Source: Clostridia bacterium (GTDB taxonomy: Bacteria; Bacillota; Sulfobacillia; SLMV01). Taken from it: 22,181 nucleotides of DNA. The DNA lies in NCBI GenBank assembly GCA_007136565.1, contig SLGS01000024.1, forward strand, positions 1 to 22,181. The letters are read 5' to 3'. Made by a program: the position numbers and the translations under genes. Numbering within the stretch: position 1 is the first letter of the stretch; the number at the start of each line of letters is the position of its first letter. Positions 1-7,283 of the stretch are shown here, piece by piece. The notes under the pieces are model-generated. The model searched no databases. It was given only the letters and a program-made list of their open reading frames with translations, and was not told the DNA's origin.

Positions 1-887
1 ACCTCCTTGGCAATCTGGTATACCATCGCCTCGATGAGTAACATGGCTCGCCGGTCCCCGGTTTCGGCCCGCTCTTCTATTGATCGTACATCCCGGGTTC
101 CCAGGTACGCGAACAGTCCCGCCCCACCCATGAGGGCCTTTCTTAATTCCTCCCGCGAGTACTTGCCGGAGAAAGCCAGATCGACCAACCCTGTGGCGGG
201 CAAGCCCCCTGCGCGATCGGCCCCGAAGGGCCCCTCCGCCACGGCATTATTGACGTCCACCGCACGGCCCTCCTCCATGGCGGCCACCGTGATCCCACTG
301 CCCAGGTGCACCACTACGAGTTTAAGTTCGTCCAACGGAGTTCCCAGGCGAGTCGAGGCTTCCCGGGCAGCCGCCCTGCAGTTGAGCGCGTGCCACTGGC
401 TAATCCGATCGATATCCGGCAGGCCGGAAACCCGGGCGACGTCCCGCATTTCATCGACGCTCACGGGATCGACGATGTAGGAAGGTATGCCCAACTTCTC
501 CGCCATGGCCGCCGAAAGAAGGCCACCGAGATTTGAAGCGTGGTGACCTCCGAAACCCGTCCGAAGATCATTCAAGATGGCGGGGGTTATCGGGTATGTC
601 CCTCCCTCGATGGGCCTCAGGAGGCCTCCCCTTCCGACGATGGCATCGAGATCACCCGCGTGTTCCCGGGCAAAATCCTCCACCGCCCGAAGCCTGTAGT
701 CGAGTTGGTCGGGAATGGTTTCAAATTGCGCCAGATCTCCATCATCGTGGCGCAAGGTTTGTTCGGCGATACGATGTACCCCGGGTGAAGCCCCATCGCC
801 CTCCAGGCGGTACACACCGACCTTAGTGGATGTATTCCCCGGGTTGATAGCGAGGATATCCAAGGTTCGGGGCGGTGAACTAGTCAT
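1..887 (-). CDS. buk: Butyrate kinase (3' end cut by window edge)
   Basis: This enzyme interconverts butyrate + ATP and butyryl-phosphate + ADP in the cytosol, the ATP-yielding last step of butyrate fermentation; some relatives act on branched-chain acids. About 295 codons are visible of a usual 355-360, with the C-terminus beyond position 1. Acetate/sugar-kinase-fold motifs are clear: NPGNTSTK (residues 15-22, phosphate-binding), GRGGLLRPIEGGTY (85-98), HHASN (115-119), DPVSVDEM, HLGSGITVAA and GPFGADRAGG. These match butyrate kinase rather than acetate kinase. The ATG at 887 is preceded by AGGAG with 9 nt spacing, lying in the end of the upstream hydrolase gene, only 4 nt away, so the two are probably co-transcribed. 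No phosphotransbutyrylase gene is visible; it may lie outside the window. Family assignment is confident; exact substrate is not. Confidence 0.93.
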   Translation of the reverse strand, partial: MTSSPPRTLDILAINPGNTSTKVGVYRLEGDGASPGVHRIAEQTLRHDDGDLAQFETIPDQLDYRLRAVEDFAREHAGDLDAIVGRGGLLRPIEGGTYPITPAILNDLRTGFGGHHASNLGGLLSAAMAEKLGIPSYIVDPVSVDEMRDVARVSGLPDIDRISQWHALNCRAAAREASTRLGTPLDELKLVVVHLGSGITVAAMEEGRAVDVNNAVAEGPFGADRAGGLPATGLVDLAFSGKYSREELRKALMGGAGLFAYLGTRDVRSIEERAETGDRRAMLLIEAMVYQIAKE

Positions 888-891
888 GAAA

Positions 892-2394
892 TCATTCTCC
901 TCTCCTCCACATCGAGATCTGGCCATCCATCGATACCGATCCGGTCAGTTTCTCGACCATCCTGTGCCCGATGAAGGCGGCAGCGATCTCGCCGTCGGGC
1001 CCGGGAATAAAGTTTATCTCGTTGAGTTCTCCCCCGAAAGTGAAGACCGCCGAGGCCGGACCGGAAGGATCCAGGGTCAGCTCGGATCCTTGCATGGTCA
1101 GTTGTGGTCTACCATCTTTAACGATGACTTCCAAGCGATGGCCTTCATCCGATTCGTACTCACCCCTCCACCTATCCAGGATACTTGCCCGGATCTCCAC
1201 CTTAGGTCGGCAAAACCTCGGTGTACGCACGTCCATCCCCGACAAAGCGTTGGCCAGGGCAAACCACAGATTCCCGGCAGGAGCCCAGGCAGCATTGGTC
1301 ATGAGCATGATGGACACACCCATCTCGGGAATCAATCCGAAGTTGGTACGAACTCCCATGCCCCCTCCGCCGTGCTCGACGATGGTCGCACCATCGGCTG
1401 TCCGTCGCCGGGTGAGGGCGAGACCGTAATGTGCCTCGGGGGATATCGGTACCCGCGGCGCGATCATCCTGTCGATGGATGCCGGAGATACCAGTCGGTG
1501 ACCGTCGAAGCTGCCCCGGTTGAGTAGCATCTGCCCAAACCTCATCATCTCTTTGGCCGAAGATCGCACGAATCCGGCGGCGGTCATGGGGGGCGAGTGC
1601 TCCCAGGTGGTGAACCTGATCGGATCCCCATCACCCTGGCGGGTAAATGAAGCCGCGACATCCGGTTCCCCGCGGGGATCCGGGTGGAAGGTGGTCCGCT
1701 CCATGCCCAGCGGTTGGAGAATCTCGTCGCGCGCGAACCGCGCGAAGGATCTGCCGTCCACCCGTTCGATCACCGCACCAAGAAGGGCATAACCGTCATT
1801 GGAATAGGAGAAAAACTCGCCCGGGCGCCCCAGGGGTCGAATATCGGTTCCGGACAAGTATGCGATGAGATCGTCGGAGGATCGAATGTCCGGACCCTCG
1901 ATCCACGAATCCCAGTCCCCGGATCGGCGCATGGCGTCCACGACGGAGTTATCCAGCGAATCGCGCGTTGCGTAACGGAGAGCAGCCGTCGGAGGGAGTC
2001 CGGATGTGTGGCTCATCAAGTGCTCCAGGGTCACCGCCTTCGAGTCCCATCGACTCGTACCCCCGATGCGAAAATCTTCGAGGTGGTGTGCTACCGGGTC
2101 GCCGGTACTCAGGCCTCCCCTCTCCTCGAGCATCATTATGGCCAGTGCGGCCATCGACTTACCCACCGAGGCCAATTCGTAAAGTGTATCCCCCGTCGCT
2201 TCGATTCCTTCCACCGGGTCGGCGAACCCGAACCCCCTGGAGTAAATCGACCTACCGTTACGCGATACTGCGACCGAGACCCCCGGAATATCGTGCTCCG
2301 ACATGCAATCCACTATGAATTCCTCGTACTCGTCTTCCCACCCCGGTGCAAAAGGCAAAGCGACTCCCCCTTCCAAGGACGCCCAAAACGACAT
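892..2394 (-). CDS. Serine hydrolase, beta-lactamase class C / CubicO family
   Basis: This is a penicillin-binding-protein-fold serine hydrolase (peptidase family S12 type). Counting from the ATG at 2394, the three active-site motifs are all present: SVGK (S76-K79, nucleophile and general base), YSN (Y197-N199) and HGG (H341). A C-terminal lipocalin-like or beta-rich tail of about 100 residues follows the catalytic domain. No signal peptide or membrane segment is evident, so a cytosolic esterase, amidase or D-aminopeptidase is as likely as a cell-wall enzyme. Its substrate cannot be read from sequence. The start is uncertain: a GTG at 2457 would add 21 residues, but neither site has a convincing ribosome binding site, and the ATG puts the usual short lead before the conserved IPGVSVAV segment. 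It sits directly upstream of butyrate kinase in one apparent operon. Confidence 0.85.
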   Translation of the reverse strand: MSFWASLEGGVALPFAPGWEDEYEEFIVDCMSEHDIPGVSVAVSRNGRSIYSRGFGFADPVEGIEATGDTLYELASVGKSMAALAIMMLEERGGLSTGDPVAHHLEDFRIGGTSRWDSKAVTLEHLMSHTSGLPPTAALRYATRDSLDNSVVDAMRRSGDWDSWIEGPDIRSSDDLIAYLSGTDIRPLGRPGEFFSYSNDGYALLGAVIERVDGRSFARFARDEILQPLGMERTTFHPDPRGEPDVAASFTRQGDGDPIRFTTWEHSPPMTAAGFVRSSAKEMMRFGQMLLNRGSFDGHRLVSPASIDRMIAPRVPISPEAHYGLALTRRRTADGATIVEHGGGGMGVRTNFGLIPEMGVSIMLMTNAAWAPAGNLWFALANALSGMDVRTPRFCRPKVEIRASILDRWRGEYESDEGHRLEVIVKDGRPQLTMQGSELTLDPSGPASAVFTFGGELNEINFIPGPDGEIAAAFIGHRMVEKLTGSVSMDGQISMWRRGE

Positions 2395-2662
2395 TCCATC
2401 GTTCGCGAAAGCCCGCGCCGTCCCCTTCGAAGATCGGCAAAATGCGAGGTGGCCCACGTACGAGCGAAGTGCTCGAGGATTGTCGAGCGCGGGGACAGTT
2501 GGGGCGAGAGCGCGCTACGGCGCAATGCGGATCGATGAATCGGGCGAGGGGGAACGGCTTCTCGTAACGACGAAGACCCCCTGGAGGATTGGGGCACATG
2601 GCACCGTCAACGCCGAGGACGGTATCTTCTAGGGGACCTGGTGCCTGGGTGCGAAACCACCC
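2395..2662. other. Intergenic region between divergent genes
   Basis: This stretch separates the minus-strand serine hydrolase from the promoter of the plus-strand ileS leader. The left 60 bases may be coding if the hydrolase starts at the GTG at 2457. Several open frames cross it, but none has a ribosome binding site or recognisable protein content. I found no convincing minus-strand promoter: a TTGACG-like hexamer is present, but nothing resembling a -10 box lies at proper spacing. Confidence 0.4.
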
Positions 2663-2691
2663 TTGGCTACCCGGGATCGCTGTGCTATCAT
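2663..2691 (+). promoter_or_regulatory. Sigma-70-type promoter for the ileS T-box leader
   Basis: A -35 box TTGGCT (2663-2668) and a -10 box TATCAT (2686-2691) are separated by exactly 17 nt. The -10 matches consensus at 5 of 6 positions and the -35 at 4 of 6. The predicted transcription start near 2698 falls just before the first paired bases of the T-box leader, which supports the call. Confidence 0.7.
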
Positions 2692-2697
2692 TTCGAT

Positions 2698-2970
2698 TAC
2701 CGAAACGGCTATGAGGGAGACGAGTAGGCGATTTCTGGACCGAACAGAGAGCCCGGGATGCTGAGATCCGGGACGGCCAGTTCGCCGAAAATCACTCCCG
2801 AGCCGCGGGCCGAAAGGAAGAACGATTAGGCCCAGCCGGTTGGGGACCGTTACATCCCCGGGAGCGGAAGCTCCACCAAGGGGGCCGGCGCGCGAATTAC
2901 GCGCGATGGGTCAACGTGGGTGGTACCGCGGTCACACCGGTGGCCGTCCCATTTGGGACGGCCACTTTTT
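2698..2970 (+). promoter_or_regulatory. T-box riboswitch, isoleucine-specific
   Basis: This leader senses uncharged tRNA-Ile and allows transcription of ileS when isoleucine is short. The visible landmarks are the Stem I AGAGAG motif (about 2744-2750), the GCTGAGA distal loop (2759-2765), and a specifier loop with GAAA-ATC-A, where ATC (2791-2793) is an isoleucine codon. The T-box itself is AACGTGGGTGGTACCGCGG (2913-2931). Its TGGT bulge can pair with ACCA at the 3' end of tRNA, fitting an A discriminator base as in tRNA-Ile. A terminator follows at 2940-2970. The transcription-attenuation class and the specifier both agree with the gene downstream. The 5' boundary is inferred from the promoter. 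Confidence 0.95.
2940..2970 (+). terminator. Rho-independent terminator of the T-box leader
   Basis: Arms 2940-2950 (GTGGCCGTCCC) and 2955-2965 (GGGACGGCCAC) form a perfect 11-bp stem with an ATTT loop, followed by TTTTT (2966-2970). It lies just after the T-box sequence, where the alternative antiterminator must form, so it is the switch element of the riboswitch and not an end-of-operon terminator. Confidence 0.93.
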
Positions 2971-3019
2971 GCGTCTTGGGTATCCCAGGGCTATCCATAT
3001 CCATTGAAGGAGGATTATC

Positions 3020-6000
3020 TTGTTTAAACCCGTCCCCGATGAAATGCACTTTCCAGCGATGGAGGATCGAATACTCGAATGGTGGGAATCCGACGGCGTA
3101 AGGCATGAATACCTCGAGAGGAACGCGCAAGCACCCGAGCGCTTCTCTTTCCTCGACGGTCCCATTACGGCTAACAACCCCATGGGAGTCCATCACGCGT
3201 GGGGACGAACCTATAAGGATCTCTTCCAGAGGCATCGAACCATGCGGGGATTCGCCCAAAGATACCAAAACGGTTTCGACTGCCAGGGACTTTGGGTCGA
3301 GGTGGAAGTGGAAAAGGAACTCGGGCTCAACTCGAAAAGGGAAATCGAAGAGTACGGTGTGGCCGAGTTCATACAGCGTTGTAAGGAACGCGTTTACAAG
3401 TATTCCGACGTTCAAACGGAACAATCCAAGCGCCTCGGATACTGGATGGACTGGGAAAACTCCTACTTCACCATGTCGGACGAGAACAACTACACGATAT
3501 GGCACTTCCTAAAGACCATGCACGAGCGGGGCCTGGTGTACAAGGGAAACGATGTGATGCCGTGGTGTACCAGGTGTGGCACGGGCCTCAGCGAACACGA
3601 AATCGTCACTGAAGGCTACAAGGAGCTTACCCACACCAGCCTTTACGTCCGACTTCCCATCGAAGGAGATGAAGCCAGTCTTCTCATATGGACCACCACA
3701 CCCTGGACCTTACCGGCCAACGTAGCCGTCGCGGTAAGCCCCGACGATACTTACGTACGCGTCGCGGTAAAGGACGAGATTTTCGTCCTCGCCGAGGAAG
3801 CGGCCAAACGAATTTTCGGCGATGACGTCGAGATCCTCGAGCGTTTCCCGGGATCGCAGCTGCTGGGTACGACGTACTTGGGTCCACTCCCGGATCTACC
3901 CGCACAATCGGATATCCAAACGACGGTGATACCGTGGGACGACGTAGACCCCCAGGAAGGCACGGGCTGCGTCCACATAGCGCCGGGCTGCGGCCGGGAG
4001 GACTATCAACTGGGAGGCGAGCACAACCTACAGACCCTCGCGCCCATAGATGAAAACGGGACCTTCCTCGAGGGCTACGGATTCCTCAGCGGGATGGACG
4101 TGCACGAAGCCAACCCGGTCATCGTCAAACATCTCGTCGACAACGGCAGAGCGCTGCGGACCGAGGATATAACCCACCGGTATCCCGTGTGCTGGCGATG
4201 CTCCCAGGAGCTGGTCTTCCGCCTCGTGGACGAATGGTTCATAGCCATGGATCCCTGGCGGGAGGACATCATGGACGTCACCAGGCAAATCGAGTGGATC
4301 CCCGAATTCGGTTTGGAGCGCGAGTTGGACTGGCTGCGCAACATGAGTGACTGGATGATCTCCAAGAAACGCTACTGGGGGCTGGCTCTGCCCATCTGGA
4401 CGTGTTCTAGCTGCAACCACTTCGACGTCGTCGGCGGGCGAAACGAACTCCGAGATAGGGCAATTGGCGGATGGGAAGAGTTCGAAGGTAACTCCCCACA
4501 TCGTCCCTGGATCGATGCCGTCGAAATAGAGTGTTCCGAATGCGGCGGAAACATGGCCCGCATTCCCGACGTCGGCAATCCCTGGTTGGATGCCGGGATC
4601 GTGGCCTATTCCACCCTGCACTACCTCTCCGATCCTGCGTACTGGGAGAAATGGTTCCCGGCGGATTTCATAACGGAGAGTTTCCCCGGGCAGTTCCGCA
4701 ACTGGTTCTATTCCCTGTTGGCCATGAGTGCTGGGTTAACCAAGCGCCCACCATTTCTCGCGGTCCTGGGGCACGGCCTGGTCCTCGATGAAAACGGCGA
4801 GGAAATGCACAAGAGCGCCGGGAACGCCATACTCTTCGAAGAGGCGGCGGGGGACATGGGTGCGGATGTCATGCGATGGCTTTACATGTGCACGAACCCG
4901 ACTTCGAATGTCCTCTTCGGGTATGGAGCCGCCAACGATGTGCGCCGCAGGTTCGTGATACCGCTTTGGAACGTATATTCGTTCTTCATAACTTACGCCA
5001 GAATCGACGGCTTCGACCCCTCCTCGGCCGCGGAAGTGCCACTCGAGGAAAGATCTCCGCTGGATCGATGGCTGATGGCTCGCCTGGCCTCCGCGGTATC
5101 GAGGGCGGATCGGGCGCTGCAGGATTACGATGCCGCCGAGGCGGCCAGGTCTTTGGAAAGGTTCACGGATGATCTCTCGAACTGGTATGTGCGCCGCAGT
5201 CGCCGGCGATTCTGGCAGAAGGGCAACGCTCGCGGGAACAGCGTCAGCGACAAACTGGCCGCATATCACACGCTATACGAATCCCTATGCCTGTTAACCC
5301 GTGCCCTGTCTCCCTTCATGCCCTTCATCACCGAGGAGATGTATCAAAATCTCGTATTGAATCCCTATCCGGAAGCACCTAGAAGCGTGCACCTGACCGA
5401 TTACCCCTCTGCGCCCGGAGAGTGGTTCGATCTAGGGCTCGAAGGGGAAATGGCGTCCGTTCGCCGCATCGCCTCCCTCGGGAGAGCGGCGCGGAATGCC
5501 GCCGGTTTCAAGGTGCGTCAGCCCCTGGAAGCCATAATGGTCGCCGGTCCCGACTGGGATAGGAGCCTCGATTTCCTTATACTGGAGGAACTGAACGTGC
5601 GCCGAATAGACCCGGTATCGGATGAGTCCGACTTCATTACCTATGAGGTCAAGCCGGACTATTCTTCCCTGGGTCCGCGCTTCAAAGCCGACATGCCCCG
5701 CGTGGCGGAGGCCGTCTCCGGGGCCGACCCCGCCTTCCTGGCCAACGAGGTGGCCGAAGGGCGGGCGGTGGAGGTCGGGGGATTCTCCTTGGAACCCGAA
5801 GACCTCGTCGTCAGGACTCACAACCGCGAAGGCTACGCCGCGGCCACCGAGGCCGGTTTCACCGTAGCCGTGGAGACCGAGCTAACCGAGGAGCTGCGCC
5901 ACGAGGGGCTGGCCAGAGACGCCGTGCGATTCATCCAAGATAGCAGGAAGAAGGCCGGCCTAGAGGTGTCGGATCGAATCCGCGTTCGGTACTCGGCGCA

Positions 6001-6154
6001 GGGAGAACTGGCCGACGCCCTGGCCACGTTTGCCGACCTGGTGGCGGATGAAATCCTGGCCGTCGAATTCGTACCGGCCGATCCCCAAGGAGATGTCCAC
6101 TCCACCGAAATCGACGGCATGCAACTTTGCCTATCCATAGAGAAGGTGGACTGA
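3020..6154 (+). CDS. ileS: Isoleucyl-tRNA synthetase, type-2-like, with GXHH in place of HIGH
   Basis: This class I synthetase attaches isoleucine to tRNA-Ile. At 1044 residues it has the length of type-2 (eukaryote-like) IleRS. The TTG start is fixed by AAGGAGG (3007-3013) with 6 nt spacing. The HIGH position reads GVHH (residues 56-59), and the KMSKS position reads MHKS (596-599). The CP1 editing domain looks intact: WTTTPWTLPAN from W224 and GTGCVHIAPG from G314, with D328. Zinc-ribbon-like pairs occur in CWRC, CSSC and CSEC. The usual DxWFDSG segment reads NPWLDAG. The upstream T-box with an ATC specifier independently supports isoleucine. Type-2 IleRS enzymes are generally resistant to mupirocin, and the GXHH form has been linked to hyper-resistance. 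The function is confident; the resistance phenotype is inferred. Confidence 0.95.
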   Translation: MFKPVPDEMHFPAMEDRILEWWESDGVRHEYLERNAQAPERFSFLDGPITANNPMGVHHAWGRTYKDLFQRHRTMRGFAQRYQNGFDCQGLWVEVEVEKELGLNSKREIEEYGVAEFIQRCKERVYKYSDVQTEQSKRLGYWMDWENSYFTMSDENNYTIWHFLKTMHERGLVYKGNDVMPWCTRCGTGLSEHEIVTEGYKELTHTSLYVRLPIEGDEASLLIWTTTPWTLPANVAVAVSPDDTYVRVAVKDEIFVLAEEAAKRIFGDDVEILERFPGSQLLGTTYLGPLPDLPAQSDIQTTVIPWDDVDPQEGTGCVHIAPGCGREDYQLGGEHNLQTLAPIDENGTFLEGYGFLSGMDVHEANPVIVKHLVDNGRALRTEDITHRYPVCWRCSQELVFRLVDEWFIAMDPWREDIMDVTRQIEWIPEFGLERELDWLRNMSDWMISKKRYWGLALPIWTCSSCNHFDVVGGRNELRDRAIGGWEEFEGNSPHRPWIDAVEIECSECGGNMARIPDVGNPWLDAGIVAYSTLHYLSDPAYWEKWFPADFITESFPGQFRNWFYSLLAMSAGLTKRPPFLAVLGHGLVLDENGEEMHKSAGNAILFEEAAGDMGADVMRWLYMCTNPTSNVLFGYGAANDVRRRFVIPLWNVYSFFITYARIDGFDPSSAAEVPLEERSPLDRWLMARLASAVSRADRALQDYDAAEAARSLERFTDDLSNWYVRRSRRRFWQKGNARGNSVSDKLAAYHTLYESLCLLTRALSPFMPFITEEMYQNLVLNPYPEAPRSVHLTDYPSAPGEWFDLGLEGEMASVRRIASLGRAARNAAGFKVRQPLEAIMVAGPDWDRSLDFLILEELNVRRIDPVSDESDFITYEVKPDYSSLGPRFKADMPRVAEAVSGADPAFLANEVAEGRAVEVGGFSLEPEDLVVRTHNREGYAAATEAGFTVAVETELTEELRHEGLARDAVRFIQDSRKKAGLEVSDRIRVRYSAQGELADALATFADLVADEILAVEFVPADPQGDVHSTEIDGMQLCLSIEKVD

Positions 6155-6166
6155 TTCGATCCATCC

Positions 6167-6190
6167 GGGGCGGCGATCCTTCGCCGCCCC
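6167..6190 (+). terminator. Possible terminator hairpin after ileS
   Basis: GGGGCGGCGA (6167-6176) and TCGCCGCCCC (6181-6190) form a perfect 10-bp GC-rich stem with a TCCT loop, 12 nt after the ileS stop. No T-run follows, so it may terminate weakly, protect the 3' end, or attenuate expression of the next gene. Confidence 0.45.
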
Positions 6191-6194
6191 GCGA

Positions 6195-6221
6195 GAATTC
6201 CCACCGAATCGCCGGGAATTC
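6195..6221. repeat. 8-bp inverted repeat upstream of the GerMN lipoprotein gene
   Basis: GAATTCCC (6195-6202) and GGGAATTC (6214-6221) are perfect inverse complements separated by 11 nt. They lie between the ileS hairpin and the ribosome binding site at 6231-6235. This could be an operator or a second RNA hairpin; the sequence does not say which. Confidence 0.4.
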
Positions 6222-6242
6222 CACGAGGACGGGAGTGTGACG

Positions 6243-6878
6243 ATGAAAAGTGCAAATAGCGGCGTCATCTTAATCCTGGTCTTGGTCCTGGTGATGATGG
6301 TGGGGTGTTCCGAGGCCGACACGCCGGAAAACGGAGAGCTGCCCGAGGCCCTAGCCGAGGAGATCGACCGCCTCGAATCCCAGGTGTCCAATCTCGAAGG
6401 GGAATTGGAGGAACTGCGACGTAGAATCCATCGCCTCGAAGCCTCTCCGTTGATCGGAGACGACGGCCAACTCAAGGTAGTGGTGTATTTCGGGTTGGTG
6501 ACGGCCGACCGCATCCTGACCGTACCGGTATTGCGCGAAATAGGGGAATCAGAGGATCCCATCTTGGGAGCATTGGAAGCACTGATCCTCGGCCCTTCCA
6601 CCGATCAGCTCTCCCCTATTCTTCCTCCCCACGCGCGCATCTTGGATCTACAGGTGGACGATGACATCGTCACGGTGAACCTGGGCGACGAAGCGGCCGA
6701 TTACGCCACCGGTTCGGCGGGCGAAAGCATGGTAATCGGGAGTATCGTCAACACACTCACGGAGTTCCCCGGCATAGGGAGGGTTCGTATTCTCGTGGAA
6801 GGCGAGGCCGGTGTTTCGTTGGGAGGACATTTCGATCTGGACGAACCACTGGAACGCTTCGATGGCATGATCCCCTGA
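6243..6878 (+). CDS. GerMN-domain lipoprotein
   Basis: This is a secreted, membrane-anchored lipoprotein of 211 residues. It has a hydrophobic signal segment (about 8-20), a lipobox ending MVGC with the lipidated cysteine at C22, and a predicted coiled coil (about residues 38-68, heptad-like Leu/Glu pattern). A GerMN domain fills the rest, from LKVVVYFG to the C-terminus. GerMN is found in GerM of sporulating Bacillota, in LpqB-like proteins and in many other lipoproteins, so the domain alone does not prove sporulation. The ATG at 6243 is preferred over the in-frame GTG at 6237 because GGGAG (6231-6235) is 7 nt from the ATG but only 1 nt from the GTG. It follows ileS and ends 9 bp before the convergent rnf operon. 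Confidence 0.82.
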   Translation: MKSANSGVILILVLVLVMMVGCSEADTPENGELPEALAEEIDRLESQVSNLEGELEELRRRIHRLEASPLIGDDGQLKVVVYFGLVTADRILTVPVLREIGESEDPILGALEALILGPSTDQLSPILPPHARILDLQVDDDIVTVNLGDEAADYATGSAGESMVIGSIVNTLTEFPGIGRVRILVEGEAGVSLGGHFDLDEPLERFDGMIP

Positions 6879-6887
6879 AGAGTTAGA

Positions 6888-7283
6888 TCAGCGGAGGATA
6901 TGGTCGTAGGGAACCTCGTCGGATATCAACTCGACGATGATGCCGTTGGGCACACAGATGGATCTGTCGCCGGCGGTCTTGAGATGACCGGTCTCGACGC
7001 AGATCAGCTGCGGACACTCAGAATGGTAGACCGTGACTTCCCTGCCCGACACGCGTAGAGCCATCCCCCCGGAGGGACCATCGATCCACTCCTCGAGATC
7101 GGCGGGCAATGGAATCGTCTCGATGACCTCGCTGCCTCCCCCGGGCTGAAGGCGAATAATCCGGAGCTCGGTGGCCTCCCCGCCGGCGGACATTCCCATG
7201 GCATACCAGGTCGCGCCCGCCACCGCGAGCACCAACACCATCGCGATGACATCCCATCTACCGAAGAGCCGCCTAAAGTCCAC
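6888..7283 (-). CDS. NusG domain II-containing membrane protein
   Basis: This 131-residue protein has one N-terminal membrane segment (about residues 13-33) and an extracytoplasmic NusG_II domain. The domain carries the typical cysteine pattern CPQLIC...GDRSIC followed by VPNGIIVEL. Such proteins are often encoded beside rnf and apbE genes; their role is not established, and no link to transcription factor NusG is implied. The GTG at 7283 is chosen because it overlaps the end of apbE by 11 nt, the normal pattern in this operon, with GGAG about 10 nt upstream. Longer open frames to 7337 would run deep into apbE. It is the last gene of the rnf operon and meets the GerMN gene tail to tail with no visible terminator. 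Confidence 0.78.
   Translation of the reverse strand: MDFRRLFGRWDVIAMVLVLAVAGATWYAMGMSAGGEATELRIIRLQPGGGSEVIETIPLPADLEEWIDGPSGGMALRVSGREVTVYHSECPQLICVETGHLKTAGDRSICVPNGIIVELISDEVPYDHILR

Noticed and set aside
2303..2632. Plus-strand open frame opposite the serine hydrolase start
   Set aside because: Composition and lack of an RBS indicate a shadow of the opposite-strand gene and intergenic DNA.
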